Origin: Modestobacter sp. VKM Ac-2984
GTDB lineage: Bacteria; Actinomycetota; Actinomycetes; Mycobacteriales; Geodermatophilaceae
Reading direction: 5' to 3'
DNA length: 64,000 nt
NCBI RefSeq assembly: GCF_026967985.1
Contig: NZ_JAPVBJ010000008.1
Location: 62,001-126,000 of the forward strand
The notes beneath the pieces were generated by a model. The model was not told where the DNA came from and made no database searches. It worked only from the letters and a program-made list of their open reading frames with translations. Positions 43,178 to 51,597 of the stretch are shown here, one piece after another. The translations under genes and the position numbers were made by a program. Every line of letters begins with the position of its first letter. Position 1 is the stretch's first letter.

Positions 43178-43909
43178 TCAGCGCAGGTGGCGGAGGTAGC
43201 CGGCCGGGTCGGCGAGGAACTGCCGCCAGTTGACGGTGAGCTCCAGCTCGTCCCAGCGCGCCGGCCGTAGACCCCACTCACCGACCTCGACCAGCTGGGC
43301 GCCCGGCAGGGCCGCGACGACGGGGGAGTGGGTCGCGACGACGACCTGGGCGCCGGACGCCACCAGGTCCAGCAGCACCGTGACCAGCGCCAGGCTGCCG
43401 CCGAACGAGAGCGCCGCGTCGGGCTCGTCGAGCAGGTACGTGCCGCCCCCGCCGCCGGCCCGCCGGGTCAGGACCTCGAGGAACGCCTCCCCGTGCGAGA
43501 GCTCGTGGTAGTCGGGGTCGGGCCCGCCGAGACCCTCCAGGTGGCTGTACAGGCCGTGCAGCGTCTCGTCGCGGAGGAAACAGCCCCACCGGGAGGCGCC
43601 GGGGCTGCGCTCGACGACCAGCCCGAGCGACTCCGGCTCGCTGGGCCGGGTGCTGAACCGGGTGTTCACCGTGCCGCCCTCCGGGTTGAGGCCCAGCGTG
43701 ACGGCGAGCAGCTCCATCACCGTCGACTTGCCCGACCCGTTCTCACCGACCAGCACCAGGGCGCCGTGCGGCAGCTCCAGGCCGGTGTCGAGCAGCTGGG
43801 CGACCGCCGGCACGGTCAGCGGCCACCGTGCGCGCTCGTCGTCGGTCGGGGCGGCCCGGCCGGGATCGGGCCGGAAACGGCGGATGGGGCGGCTGTCCAC
43901 GCCGGACAT
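43178..43909 (-). CDS. AAA/ABC-type predicted ATPase (COG3910-like), paralogue 2
   Basis: 243 aa, nearly collinear with its neighbour. It shares GALVLVGENGSGKSTVMEL, the SEPESLGLVVERSPGASRWG block, LSHGEAFLEVL, YLLDEPDAALSFGGSLALV and WRQFLADPAGYLRHLR. Differences concentrate around the TVNTRFSTR and GLGGPDPDY loops and a Gly-rich insertion (RRAGGGGGTYLL). An ATG at 43909 gives MSGVDSRPIRRF; the GTG at 43900 would match the paralogue start. Clearly a tandem duplication. Confidence 0.88.
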   Translation of the reverse strand: MSGVDSRPIRRFRPDPGRAAPTDDERARWPLTVPAVAQLLDTGLELPHGALVLVGENGSGKSTVMELLAVTLGLNPEGGTVNTRFSTRPSEPESLGLVVERSPGASRWGCFLRDETLHGLYSHLEGLGGPDPDYHELSHGEAFLEVLTRRAGGGGGTYLLDEPDAALSFGGSLALVTVLLDLVASGAQVVVATHSPVVAALPGAQLVEVGEWGLRPARWDELELTVNWRQFLADPAGYLRHLR

Positions 43910-43977
43910 CCTGGCCCAGGGGTACGACGACCAGGAGGCCGTCCCCGGTCCGACGCTGGTGCGGGAGGACAGCGGCG

Positions 43978-45495
43978 TCAGCGGCCCAGGTGCCGCCAGC
44001 GGCGGGTGCGGGAGCGCATCCGCTCGACGTCGTCCCGGCCGAGCAGCCCGGCCAGCTCCTCGGCGAGCACCCGGCCCAGCCGCTGGCAGAACTCCACCGG
44101 CTCGTCGGCGGCGTCGGGCCGCTCGGGCACCACCCGGTCGACGATCCCGGCCCGCCACAGGTCGGTGGCCCGCACCCCCTGCGAGGCGGCCAGCTCGTCG
44201 GCCCGGTCGACGGTGCGGTGCACGATCGCCGAGGCGCCCTCCGGGGGCAGCGGGCCCAGCCAGCCGTTGGCCGCGGCCAGCACCCGGTCGGCCGGCACGA
44301 GGGCCAGCGCGCCGCCGCCGGTGCCCTGGCCGAGCAGCACGGCCAGCGTCGGCGCCTTCAGCACCACCATGTCCTGCAGGCAGCGGGCGATCTCCCCGGC
44401 CAGCCCGCCCTCCTCGGCGTCGACCGACAGCGCCGCGCCAGGGGTGTCGATCAGCGTGAGCAGCGGCAACCGCAGCTCCGCGGCCAGCCGCATGCCGCGC
44501 CGGGCCTCGCGCAGCGCACCCGGACCCAGCGGCGCCGACAGCGACTGCCCACGCCGGTCCTGGCCCAGCACGACGCAGGGCGCGCCGCCGAAGCGGGCCA
44601 GCGCCAGCAGCAGCCCCGGGTCGGACTCGCCGGCGCCGGTGCCGTTGAGGGTCACGACGTCGGTCGCCGCCGTCCGCAGCAGCTGGCGTGCCCCTGGGCG
44701 CGCCGTCCGCCGGGACGCGGTGACCACCTCCCAGGCGCTGCGGCCGTCCTCCGGGTCGTCGGCCTGCGTGCCGTCGCCGGAGACCGGGCCCTCGACCGAG
44801 GCGGCGCGGTGCCAGGTCTCCCGGGCGGCCAGCACCCGCAGTGCCCGGTCGGCGACGTCGGCCAGCTCGTCGACCGGGACGACGCCGTCGATCAGCCCAT
44901 GCGAGGCCATGTTCTCCGACGTCTGGACCCCCGCCGGGAAGGGCTCGCCGTACAGCGCCTCGTACACCCGGGGGCCGAGGAAGCCGATCGCGGCGCCCGG
45001 CTCGGCGATCGTGACGTGCCCCAGCGAGCCCCAGGAGGCGAGCACCCCGCCGAACGTCGGGCCGCGCAGGTAGACCAGGTAGGGCAGCCCGGCGTCCTTG
45101 TGCCGGGCGATCGCCGCGGTGATCCCGATCATCTGCAGGAAGGCGACGGTGCCCTCCTGCATCCGGGTGCCCCCGGAGACCGGGGCGGCCAGCAGCGGCA
45201 GCCCCTCGTCGGTGGCCCGCTCGACCGCCGCCATCAGCCGCTCCGCGGTGGCGACGCCGATCGACCCGGCCAGGAAGCCGAACTCCCCGGCCACGACGGC
45301 CACCCGCCGGCCGCGCAGCGTGCCCTCGCCGGTGACGACCGCCTCGTCCTGGCCGCTCTTCTCCGCCGCGCGGGCCAGCTCTCCGGCGTAGGCGTCGTCG
45401 ACCTCGCGCGGGGGCACGCTGGAGTCCCAGGACCGCCAGGACCCCGGGTCGAGCACGATGTCCCGCAGCGCCCGGGCGTCCAGCCGGGAGCTCAC
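43978..45495 (-). CDS. Fused acetyl/propionyl-CoA carboxylase carboxyltransferase (alpha and beta halves)
   Basis: 505-aa protein with both crotonase-fold halves of a biotin-dependent carboxyltransferase. The N-half shows GRRVAVVAGEFGFLAGSIG, GGTRMQEGTVAF and GPTFGGVLASWGSLGHVTIAEPGAAIGF. The C-half shows LIDTPGAALSVDAEEGGLAGEIA and GQGTGGGALALVPADRVLAAANGWL. No zinc finger precedes it, unlike E. coli AccD. It needs a biotin carrier, and none is encoded nearby. The GTG at 45495 overlaps the CaiB stop, so the two are coupled. The acyl-CoA substrate is unresolved. Confidence 0.85.
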   Translation of the reverse strand: MSSRLDARALRDIVLDPGSWRSWDSSVPPREVDDAYAGELARAAEKSGQDEAVVTGEGTLRGRRVAVVAGEFGFLAGSIGVATAERLMAAVERATDEGLPLLAAPVSGGTRMQEGTVAFLQMIGITAAIARHKDAGLPYLVYLRGPTFGGVLASWGSLGHVTIAEPGAAIGFLGPRVYEALYGEPFPAGVQTSENMASHGLIDGVVPVDELADVADRALRVLAARETWHRAASVEGPVSGDGTQADDPEDGRSAWEVVTASRRTARPGARQLLRTAATDVVTLNGTGAGESDPGLLLALARFGGAPCVVLGQDRRGQSLSAPLGPGALREARRGMRLAAELRLPLLTLIDTPGAALSVDAEEGGLAGEIARCLQDMVVLKAPTLAVLLGQGTGGGALALVPADRVLAAANGWLGPLPPEGASAIVHRTVDRADELAASQGVRATDLWRAGIVDRVVPERPDAADEPVEFCQRLGRVLAEELAGLLGRDDVERMRSRTRRWRHLGR

Positions 45496-46733
45496 GTGGC
45501 GTGCCCGTCCTCGACGTCGGCGCCCTCGCCGGCCGGCTGCGGCACGCCCTGGGCCGGGCCGGACAGCCAGGCCCGGATCGCCTCGCCGTCGGCGCCCAGC
45601 ACCGGGGGCGGGGTGTGGTCCCGGCGGGTCGTCTCGGTCTCGCCCTCGCTGCCCGGGGCGAAGAAGCGCAGCGGCGGGCCGGGCAGGGTGAGCGGCCCGG
45701 CGGTCGGGTGGTCGACGGAGATCGCCAGCCCCTGGGAGAGCGTCTGCTCCCAGGCGTAGACCTCGTCCAGGGTGCGCACCTTGCCGGCCGGCACCCCCGC
45801 CGCGGCCAGCCGGGCCAGCAGCTCCTCGGCCGGGATCTCGGCGAACGCGCTCTCCAGCAGCTCGATCACCCGCTCGCGGTTGCCCACCCGCTCGCCGTTG
45901 GTGGCCAGGCCGGGTGCCTCCGGGTCGAAGCCGAACTCGGTGCACAGCCGGCGCCACAGCCCCTCGCTGCCGCAGGAGAGCTGCACGCTCCCGCCCGCGC
46001 AGCGGAACAGCCCGTAGGGGGCGATCGAGGGGTGGTGGTTGCCCTGCCCGCGGTTGACCTGGCCGGCGACGGTGTACGCCGTCCCCTGGAAGGCGTGCAC
46101 GCCGACGACGGCGGCCAGCAGCGAGGTGCGCACCACCTGGCCCTGCCCGGTGCGCTCGCGCTCCAGGAGCGCGGCGAGCACCCCGTAGGCGCCGTACATG
46201 CCGGCCAGCAGGTCACCGATCGGGACGCCGACCTTCTGCGGGTCGTCCGGGCCGGAGCCGGTCAGCGACATCAGCCCGGCCTCGCCCTGGGCGATCTGGT
46301 CGTAGCCGGCGCGCTGCCCCTCGGGGCCGTCGTGGCCGAAGCCGCTGATCGACAGCTGGACCAGCCGGGGGTTCAGCTCGGCGAGCACGTCGGTGCCGAA
46401 GCCGAGGCGGGCCAGCGTGCCGGGCCGGAAGTTCTCCAGCAGCACGTCGGCGCGGCGCACCAGCTCGGTGAGCACCTGCTTGTCCGCGTCGTCCTTGAGG
46501 TCGAGGGTGATCGACTCCTTGTTGCGGTTGGCGGAGAAGAAGTACGTCGACTCCCGGCCGGCGCCCTCGGGCTGCACGAACGGCGGGCCCCAGCCGCGGC
46601 TGTCGTCACCACTGCCCGGGCTCTCCACCTTGATCACCCGGGCGCCGAGATCGCCGAGCATCATCCCGGCGTGCGGTCCGGCCAGGGCGCGGGTCAGGTC
46701 GACGACGAGGACGCCGTCCAGGGGGCCACTCAC
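45492..46733 (-). CDS. CaiB/BaiF-family CoA-transferase
   Basis: 413-aa class III CoA-transferase. It starts LDGVLVVDLTRALAGPHAGMMLGDLGARVIKVESPGSGDDSRGWGPPF and contains ENFRPGTLARLGFG, SGFGHDGP and PIGDLLAGMYGAYGVLAALLERERTGQGQ, where the catalytic Asp is the one in GDLLAG. It moves CoA between organic acids by a mixed-anhydride route. Translationally coupled to the carboxyltransferase downstream, which suggests both act on one CoA-thioester pathway. Confidence 0.92.
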   Translation of the reverse strand: MSGPLDGVLVVDLTRALAGPHAGMMLGDLGARVIKVESPGSGDDSRGWGPPFVQPEGAGRESTYFFSANRNKESITLDLKDDADKQVLTELVRRADVLLENFRPGTLARLGFGTDVLAELNPRLVQLSISGFGHDGPEGQRAGYDQIAQGEAGLMSLTGSGPDDPQKVGVPIGDLLAGMYGAYGVLAALLERERTGQGQVVRTSLLAAVVGVHAFQGTAYTVAGQVNRGQGNHHPSIAPYGLFRCAGGSVQLSCGSEGLWRRLCTEFGFDPEAPGLATNGERVGNRERVIELLESAFAEIPAEELLARLAAAGVPAGKVRTLDEVYAWEQTLSQGLAISVDHPTAGPLTLPGPPLRFFAPGSEGETETTRRDHTPPPVLGADGEAIRAWLSGPAQGVPQPAGEGADVEDGHAT

Positions 46734-46801
46734 GAGGGGGTTGGTCCTTCCAACGAGACGACGGAGACGTCCGTCACCCTCTCACCGCGCCGCCGGGCTC
46801 G

Positions 46802-47377
46802 TCAGGCGAGCTGCCACCAGCCGGCAGACGGGGTGACGACGGCGGTCACCCGGCGGTCGTGCGGCCCGGCCGGCAGCTGGTCCACGAACTCCTCGTCGAA
46901 CACCACCGCCACCAGCGTCGCCCCGGGTCGGGCGTGCGCCAGCGCCCGGTCGTAGTACCCGCCCCCGCGGCCCAGCCGAGTGCCATCGGCGGCCACGGCC
47001 AGCGCCGGGACGACGACCACGTCGGCCGCGGCCAGCGCACCCGGCGGCAGCCGCGGCCCGGTCGGCTCCTGCAGCCCGAAGCGGCCGGGGGTCAGCCGGC
47101 CGTCGTGCTCGGCCCAGGACAGCTCCCGCCCACGCGCCGGCACCACGGGGAGCAGCAGTCGTCCGGGCAGCGCGTCGGGCAGCCGGCCGGCGCCGGGCTC
47201 CTCGGTCGCGGGCACGTACGCGGCGGTCACCGACGTCCCGCCCAGCCGGTCGGCGAGCGCCGTGGCGAGCGCGTCGGCGGCCGCGGCACGGGCCGCGGGG
47301 GAGCGGGCCGCCCGCCCGGCCAGCAGGGTCGCGCGCAGCGTCGCCTTCGCCCTCACCACCTCGGGGGAGTCCGCCAT
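46802..47377 (-). CDS. 5-formyltetrahydrofolate cyclo-ligase
   Basis: 191-aa MTHFS-family enzyme that recycles 5-formyl-THF to 5,10-methenyl-THF using ATP. RAKATLRATLLAGRAARS opens the fold, AYVPATEEPG and LLPVV lie in the middle, and the diagnostic GRGGGYYDRALAHA with VVFDEEFVDQLP close it. Divergent from galU by 27 bp, the same arrangement as Rv0992c/galU in M. tuberculosis. Confidence 0.93.
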   Translation of the reverse strand: MADSPEVVRAKATLRATLLAGRAARSPAARAAAADALATALADRLGGTSVTAAYVPATEEPGAGRLPDALPGRLLLPVVPARGRELSWAEHDGRLTPGRFGLQEPTGPRLPPGALAAADVVVVPALAVAADGTRLGRGGGYYDRALAHARPGATLVAVVFDEEFVDQLPAGPHDRRVTAVVTPSAGWWQLA

Positions 47378-47404
47378 GCCGGCAGGCTAGCTACGCTGCC
47401 CGGC

Positions 47405-48349
47405 ATGTCGACTCCGTCCGCCCAGAGTCCGCGTCCGGCCAGGAAGTCCGTCATCCCGGTCGCCGGGATGGGCACCCGCTTCCTCCCCGCGACCAAGGCC
47501 GTCCCCAAGGAGCTGCTGCCGGTCGTGGACCGGCCGGCCCTGCAGTACATCGTCGAGGAGGCCGCCCGGGCCGGCGTCGGCGAGGTGCTGATGGTCACCG
47601 GGCGCAACAAGGGCAGCATCGAGGACTTCTTCGACCGCACGCCGGAGCTGGAGACCGCCCTGGAGGCCAAGGGCGACCAGAGCCGGCTCGACGCGGTGCA
47701 CGAGTCCACCGACGTCGCGCAGGTCTTCTTCGTGCGCCAGGGCGAGGCCAAGGGCCTGGGCCACGCCGTCCTGCAGGCCGCGGCCTTCGTCGGGGACGAG
47801 CCGTTCGCTGTGCTCCTCGGTGACGACATCATCGACGCCCGCGACCACCTGCTCGAGCAGATGCTGGCCGTGCAGGCCGAGCACGGCGGTGCGGTGGTCG
47901 CGCTCCTCGACGTGGGCGCCGACAACATCTCCAAGTACGGCGCGGTCGCCGTCGAGGAGGCGAAGGTCTCCGGGGACGCCGCCGGCGACGAGGTCTTCCG
48001 GGTCACCGGCATGGTGGAGAAGCCCCCGGCCGACGAGGCCCCCAGCACGCTGGCGATCATCGGCCGCTACGTGCTGCCCCCGGAGGTCTTCGCGGCCATC
48101 CGGGAGACCCCGCCCGGCCGCGGCGGGGAGATCCAGCTGACCGACGCGCTGCTCAAGCTGGTCGAGGACGGCATGCCCGTGCACGGCGTGGTCTTCTCCG
48201 GCCGCCGGTACGACACCGGCGACAAGCTGGACTACCTGAAGGCCGTCGTCCAGCTGGCCGTGGAGCGCGAGGACCTCGGTCCCACCTTCGGGCCGTGGCT
48301 GCGGAAGTTCGTCGCCGACCTGCCCGCCGAGGGCGCGTCGCCCGCCTGA
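47405..48349 (+). CDS. galU: UTP-glucose-1-phosphate uridylyltransferase GalU
   Basis: 314-aa nucleotidyltransferase that makes UDP-glucose for cell-envelope glycans. SVIPVAGMGTRFLPATKAVPKELLPVVDRPALQYIVEEA is the signature start. GEAKGLGHAVLQA, VLLGDDII and the active-site GMVEKPP and RRYDTGDKLDYLKA follow. The ATG at 47405 is 27 bp from the divergent cyclo-ligase gene. It heads the galU-glp-rimJ-sepX/glpR gene order. Confidence 0.95.
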   Translation: MSTPSAQSPRPARKSVIPVAGMGTRFLPATKAVPKELLPVVDRPALQYIVEEAARAGVGEVLMVTGRNKGSIEDFFDRTPELETALEAKGDQSRLDAVHESTDVAQVFFVRQGEAKGLGHAVLQAAAFVGDEPFAVLLGDDIIDARDHLLEQMLAVQAEHGGAVVALLDVGADNISKYGAVAVEEAKVSGDAAGDEVFRVTGMVEKPPADEAPSTLAIIGRYVLPPEVFAAIRETPPGRGGEIQLTDALLKLVEDGMPVHGVVFSGRRYDTGDKLDYLKAVVQLAVEREDLGPTFGPWLRKFVADLPAEGASPA

Positions 48350-48396
48350 GCGGACCCTCCAGAGGGCACCATCGGGCCCAGGTCCGTCATCGGCGG

Positions 48397-48420
48397 CCGT
48401 GCCCGGCGACCCGGGCACGG
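48397..48420 (+). terminator. Hairpin between galU and glp
   Basis: CCGTGCCCGG (48397-48406) pairs perfectly with CCGGGCACGG (48411-48420) around CGAC. It sits 48 bp after the galU stop and 36 bp before the glp start, so it may separate the two transcripts. No U-tract. Confidence 0.5.
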
Positions 48421-48455
48421 GGGAGGCCCGATGGCGGGAGACGACGGTGGTGGGG

Positions 48456-49943
48456 ATGAGCGACGACAGCACACGCGGGTGGATGTCCGGCGGAGGCCGG
48501 GACACGACGCAGCTGGACCCGGCGAGCGGCGGGCTGGTCCCGTCGCCACGGGACAACCAGCTGCTCTCCGGTCCGACGCCGGTGGTCACCCACGACACCG
48601 TGCAGGTCGACCGGTCGGTGTTCTCCTCCGACCGGGTGCCCTCCCCGGCCATCGCCACCGGCGACCGGTCACCGGACCCGATGGCCGACACCGGCTCGGT
48701 CGACGTGTCCGGGGTCCGGCTGCGCCCGGTCGAGCACCACCTGGACGAGATCCTCGGCGCCGTCCCGCAGCCGGACCCGATCGAGCTCGCCGTGCTCGAC
48801 GCCCAGGGGCTGCTCTGCGCCGAGCTCGTGACCAGCCAGCGGTCCTTGCCCGCGTTCGACCAGGCCGGCCTCGACGGGTACGCGGTCCGCGCGGAGGACA
48901 TCGCCACCGCGACCGTGGAGCAGCCCGTCGACCTCGCCGTCCTCGGTGAGACGGCCGCCGGTGCGGGGGAGCAGGCCTCGATCAGCGCCGGCCTCGCGCA
49001 GAAGGTCGCCGTGGGCGCGATGCTGCCGGCCGGCGCCGACGTCGTCGTCCCGGCCGCCTGGACCGACCAGGGCGTCGCCCGGGTGCAGGTCTTCGCCGCG
49101 CTCGCGCCGGGCAGCTACGTCCGCCGGATCGGCGACGACGTCGCGACCGGTGACATCGCGGTCGAGATCGGCACCCCGATCGGGCCGGCCCAGATCAGCC
49201 TGCTGGCCGCCGTCGGTCGGGAGCGCGTGGCGGTGCGCCCGCGCCCGCGGATCACGGTGCTGTGCGCCGGCAACGAGCTCGTCGACGTCGGAGCGGTGGC
49301 CGGCCCCGGCCAGCAGGTCGACGTGAACAGCTACGCACTCGCCGCCGCGGCCCGGGACGCCGGCGCCGAGGCCTACCGGGCGGGGATCATGCCCAACGAC
49401 CGGCGGCGGATGGTCGAGCTGCTGGAGGGCCAGATGCTCCGCAGCGACGTCGTCCTGGTCGCCGGCACCTTCGCCAACGGCGGTCACGACCTGCTCCAGG
49501 AGGCGCTGGACGAGCTGGGCGGGCTGACCTTCACCCAGGTGGCCATGCACCCCGGCCCGGTGCACGCCTTCGGCAAGCTGGGCCCCGACGCGGTCCCGGT
49601 GATCTGCGTGCCGGGCGAGCCGGTCGCCGCCCTGGTCGCCTTCGAGGTGTTCGTCCGTCCGGCGATCCGGCTGATGCTCGGCAAGCGCCAGCTCTTCCGG
49701 CGCACCGTGCAGGCGGTCTCCGCCCAGCAGCTGCTCTCGCCGCTGGGGTACCGGCAGTACCTGCACGGCCAGGTGATGCGCCACCCGGACGGCGGCTACG
49801 TCGTCGAGCCGATCGGCGACGGCGACCAGGCCATGCTCGCCCGGATGGCCCGCGCCAACTGCCTGATCGTGGTCGACGAGGACGTCACCGAGGTCTCCGC
49901 CGGTGGGCTGGTCACGGTCATGCCGATGCTGCTCGGGGGCTGA
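48456..49943 (+). CDS. glp: Gephyrin-like MoeA-family protein (Glp)
   Basis: 495 aa: an N-terminal ~80-residue polar, probably disordered extension, then a full MoeA/gephyrin-E core from VRLRPVEHHLDEIL. Core motifs include LPAFDQAGLDGYAV, VGAMLPAGADVVVPAAWT, ITVLCAGNELVDVG and VICVPGEPVAALVAFEVF. The usual MoeA TSGGVSVGDYD motif is replaced by VAGTFANGGHDLL, arguing against normal molybdenum insertion. Its neighbours fit the actinobacterial Glp that binds FtsZ with a membrane receptor (GlpR) in corynebacteria. Cell-division role is inferred. Confidence 0.85.
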   Translation: MSDDSTRGWMSGGGRDTTQLDPASGGLVPSPRDNQLLSGPTPVVTHDTVQVDRSVFSSDRVPSPAIATGDRSPDPMADTGSVDVSGVRLRPVEHHLDEILGAVPQPDPIELAVLDAQGLLCAELVTSQRSLPAFDQAGLDGYAVRAEDIATATVEQPVDLAVLGETAAGAGEQASISAGLAQKVAVGAMLPAGADVVVPAAWTDQGVARVQVFAALAPGSYVRRIGDDVATGDIAVEIGTPIGPAQISLLAAVGRERVAVRPRPRITVLCAGNELVDVGAVAGPGQQVDVNSYALAAAARDAGAEAYRAGIMPNDRRRMVELLEGQMLRSDVVLVAGTFANGGHDLLQEALDELGGLTFTQVAMHPGPVHAFGKLGPDAVPVICVPGEPVAALVAFEVFVRPAIRLMLGKRQLFRRTVQAVSAQQLLSPLGYRQYLHGQVMRHPDGGYVVEPIGDGDQAMLARMARANCLIVVDEDVTEVSAGGLVTVMPMLLGG

Positions 49944-49974
49944 GCTGGACCCGGCACCGCACCCGGGCTGGCCG

Positions 49975-50562
49975 GTGCGGCTGGCGTGGGGGCCGGTCGA
50001 GCTGCACCCGCTGCGCCGCGAGGACGCCCGCGAGTGGTCCCGGCTGCGCACCGAGAACGAGTCCTGGCTGCTGCCCTGGGAGCCCTCCACCGGGCTGAGC
50101 TGGGCTGCGCGGCACACGCCGGCGGCCTACCGGGCGATGCGCCGGGCGGCGACCCGGCGGGCCCGGGTCGGCACGTCGCTGCCCTTCGCCGTCCGGTACG
50201 AGGGGCGACTGGTCGGCCAGGTGACCGTCGACAACGTCGTCCGCGGGGCGCTGCGCTCCGGCAGCCTGGGCTACTGGGTCGACCGGGCGGTCGCCGGGCG
50301 GGGGGTGGCCTCGCTGGCGGTGGCGCTGGTCTGCGACCACGCCTTCGGCCCGGTGGGGCTGCACCGGCTGCAGGCCGACATCCGGCCGGAGAACCGGCCG
50401 AGCCGGCGGCTGGTCGAGCGGCTGGGCTTCCGGCAGGAGGCGCTCTTCCGGGACTACCTGGACATCGACGGGGCCTGGCGGGACCACCTGGGCTACGCCC
50501 TGCTGGCCGAGGAGACACCCGGCGGTGTGCTGGCCCGCTGGCGCGCCCGCGCACCGCGCTGA
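49975..50562 (+). CDS. rimJ: RimJ/RimL-type GNAT N-acetyltransferase
   Basis: About 195-aa GNAT enzyme. It contains VELHPLRREDAREWSRLRTENESWLLPWEPS, GSLGYWVDRAVAGRGVASLAVALVCDHAF and GLHRLQADIRPENRPSRRLVERLGFRQEALFRDYLDIDGAWRDH, the complete RimJ-type acetyltransferase. GTG 49975 is the first plausible start. A few more residues (LDPAPHPGWP) may belong to it through a CTG at 49945. It lies between glp and the sepX/glpR-like gene, as in M. tuberculosis Rv0994-Rv0996. Confidence 0.88.
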   Translation: MRLAWGPVELHPLRREDAREWSRLRTENESWLLPWEPSTGLSWAARHTPAAYRAMRRAATRRARVGTSLPFAVRYEGRLVGQVTVDNVVRGALRSGSLGYWVDRAVAGRGVASLAVALVCDHAFGPVGLHRLQADIRPENRPSRRLVERLGFRQEALFRDYLDIDGAWRDHLGYALLAEETPGGVLARWRARAPR

Positions 50563-50741
50563 GCCGCCGGGTGGGGACGCCGGCACGCCGATCTGCCGGC
50601 GACGCGCGCCGACACACCGGGAGACGTCCCGGGTATCGGCAGTCCCCGCCCTTACCTTGACTCCCGAGTGACGGATGTGACTCGTGTGGCCCCAGGGATG
50701 GGGTCGTTCCGCTGGGCCAGGGATGGATCGGGGTGTTCGAG

Positions 50742-51434
50742 ATGGGATCGGGCGTACTGCTGGCCGCTCTCGTCGTGCTGTGGTTCGTGGTCCTGGTGCC
50801 GATGGTGGTCACCCGGGGCGACACGCACACGGGGAACGGTGCAGCCAACTCAGGACGGACCCTGCAACGACGGCGGCCGGTCGACCCGGTGGTGCACGCC
50901 GAGACCGAGCGGGTGAGCATCGACCGGGCACAGCTGCGCAGCAGCGGAGAGCTGCACGTCGACGTGCACGCGCGGCGCCGCCGCACGCTGGCCGGGCTCG
51001 TCGCCCTGGCCGTGCTGGCGCTGGTCGGTGCGCTGGCCTACCGGTCGTGGCTGTGGGCTCCGCAGGTGCTGCTGGACGTCGCCGTCGTCGGTTACCTGAT
51101 GGTGACCGCTGCCGCGGCCAAGCGGGAGCGGCGGACCGCCGCTCGCCGTGCGGCCCGGGCCGCCCAGCGGGCGCCGCACGCCCGCCCGGCGCAGCAGCGC
51201 CCCGCGGCTGCGGACCCGGTGCCCGCGCCGGCCCCGGTGGCGGCCGAGACCGGCCCGGTGCACCCGAGCCTGCCGCTGGCCCCGGTGCACCCGCTGCGCC
51301 CCGGTCGGGTGGTCGCGGCCCGCACGCCGGCCCCGGCCGGCTGGCAGCAGAGCGCCGTGGTCGGGCTGGACGACGACGACATCGGCTTCGCCGACATCGA
51401 CGTCTACGCCCCGAAGCGCGTCGTCAACGGCTGA
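50742..51434 (+). CDS. SepX/GlpR-like single- to triple-pass membrane protein
   Basis: 230 aa. TM1 (GSGVLLAALVVLWFVVLVPMVVTRGD) closely follows the pattern of M. tuberculosis Rv0996. Two adjacent helices lie at about 85-125 (TLAGLVALAVLALVGALAY and VLLDVAVVGYLMVTA), then a basic and proline-rich cytoplasmic tail ending GFADIDVYAPKRVV. In Streptomyces SepX and in corynebacteria GlpR, proteins of this locus organise division or polar growth with Glp/DivIVA. ATG 50742 preferred; a GTG at 50733 is possible. Confidence 0.78.
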   Translation: MGSGVLLAALVVLWFVVLVPMVVTRGDTHTGNGAANSGRTLQRRRPVDPVVHAETERVSIDRAQLRSSGELHVDVHARRRRTLAGLVALAVLALVGALAYRSWLWAPQVLLDVAVVGYLMVTAAAAKRERRTAARRAARAAQRAPHARPAQQRPAAADPVPAPAPVAAETGPVHPSLPLAPVHPLRPGRVVAARTPAPAGWQQSAVVGLDDDDIGFADIDVYAPKRVVNG

Positions 51435-51501
51435 CGGACGGCGCTCCTGCCCCTCCCGGCAGGAGTGCCACCCCCGTGGCTGCACCGGAGCAGGCAGACG
51501 G

Positions 51502-51507
51502 TAAAGT
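51502..51507 (+). promoter_or_regulatory. Probable -10 element of tRNA-Ala
   Basis: TAAAGT fits TANNNT and lies 11 bp before the mature tRNA 5' end. The corresponding -35 position is weak. Confidence 0.45.
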
Positions 51508-51518
51508 CATCGGGGCAA

Positions 51519-51592
51519 GGGGCTGTGGCGCAGTCCGGTAGCGCACCTCGTTCGCATCGAGGGGGTCAGGGGTTCAATTCCCCTCAGCTCCA
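51519..51592 (+). tRNA. tRNA-Ala (anticodon CGC)
   Basis: 74-nt cloverleaf. Acceptor GGGGCTG/CAGCTCC contains the G3-U70 wobble that identifies alanine tRNAs. The anticodon stem-loop is CCTCG-TTCGCAT-CGAGG (anticodon CGC, reading GCG), the T-arm is AGGGG-TTCAATT-CCCCT and the discriminator is A. CCA is not encoded. Confidence 0.96.
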
Positions 51593-51597
51593 CCCCG

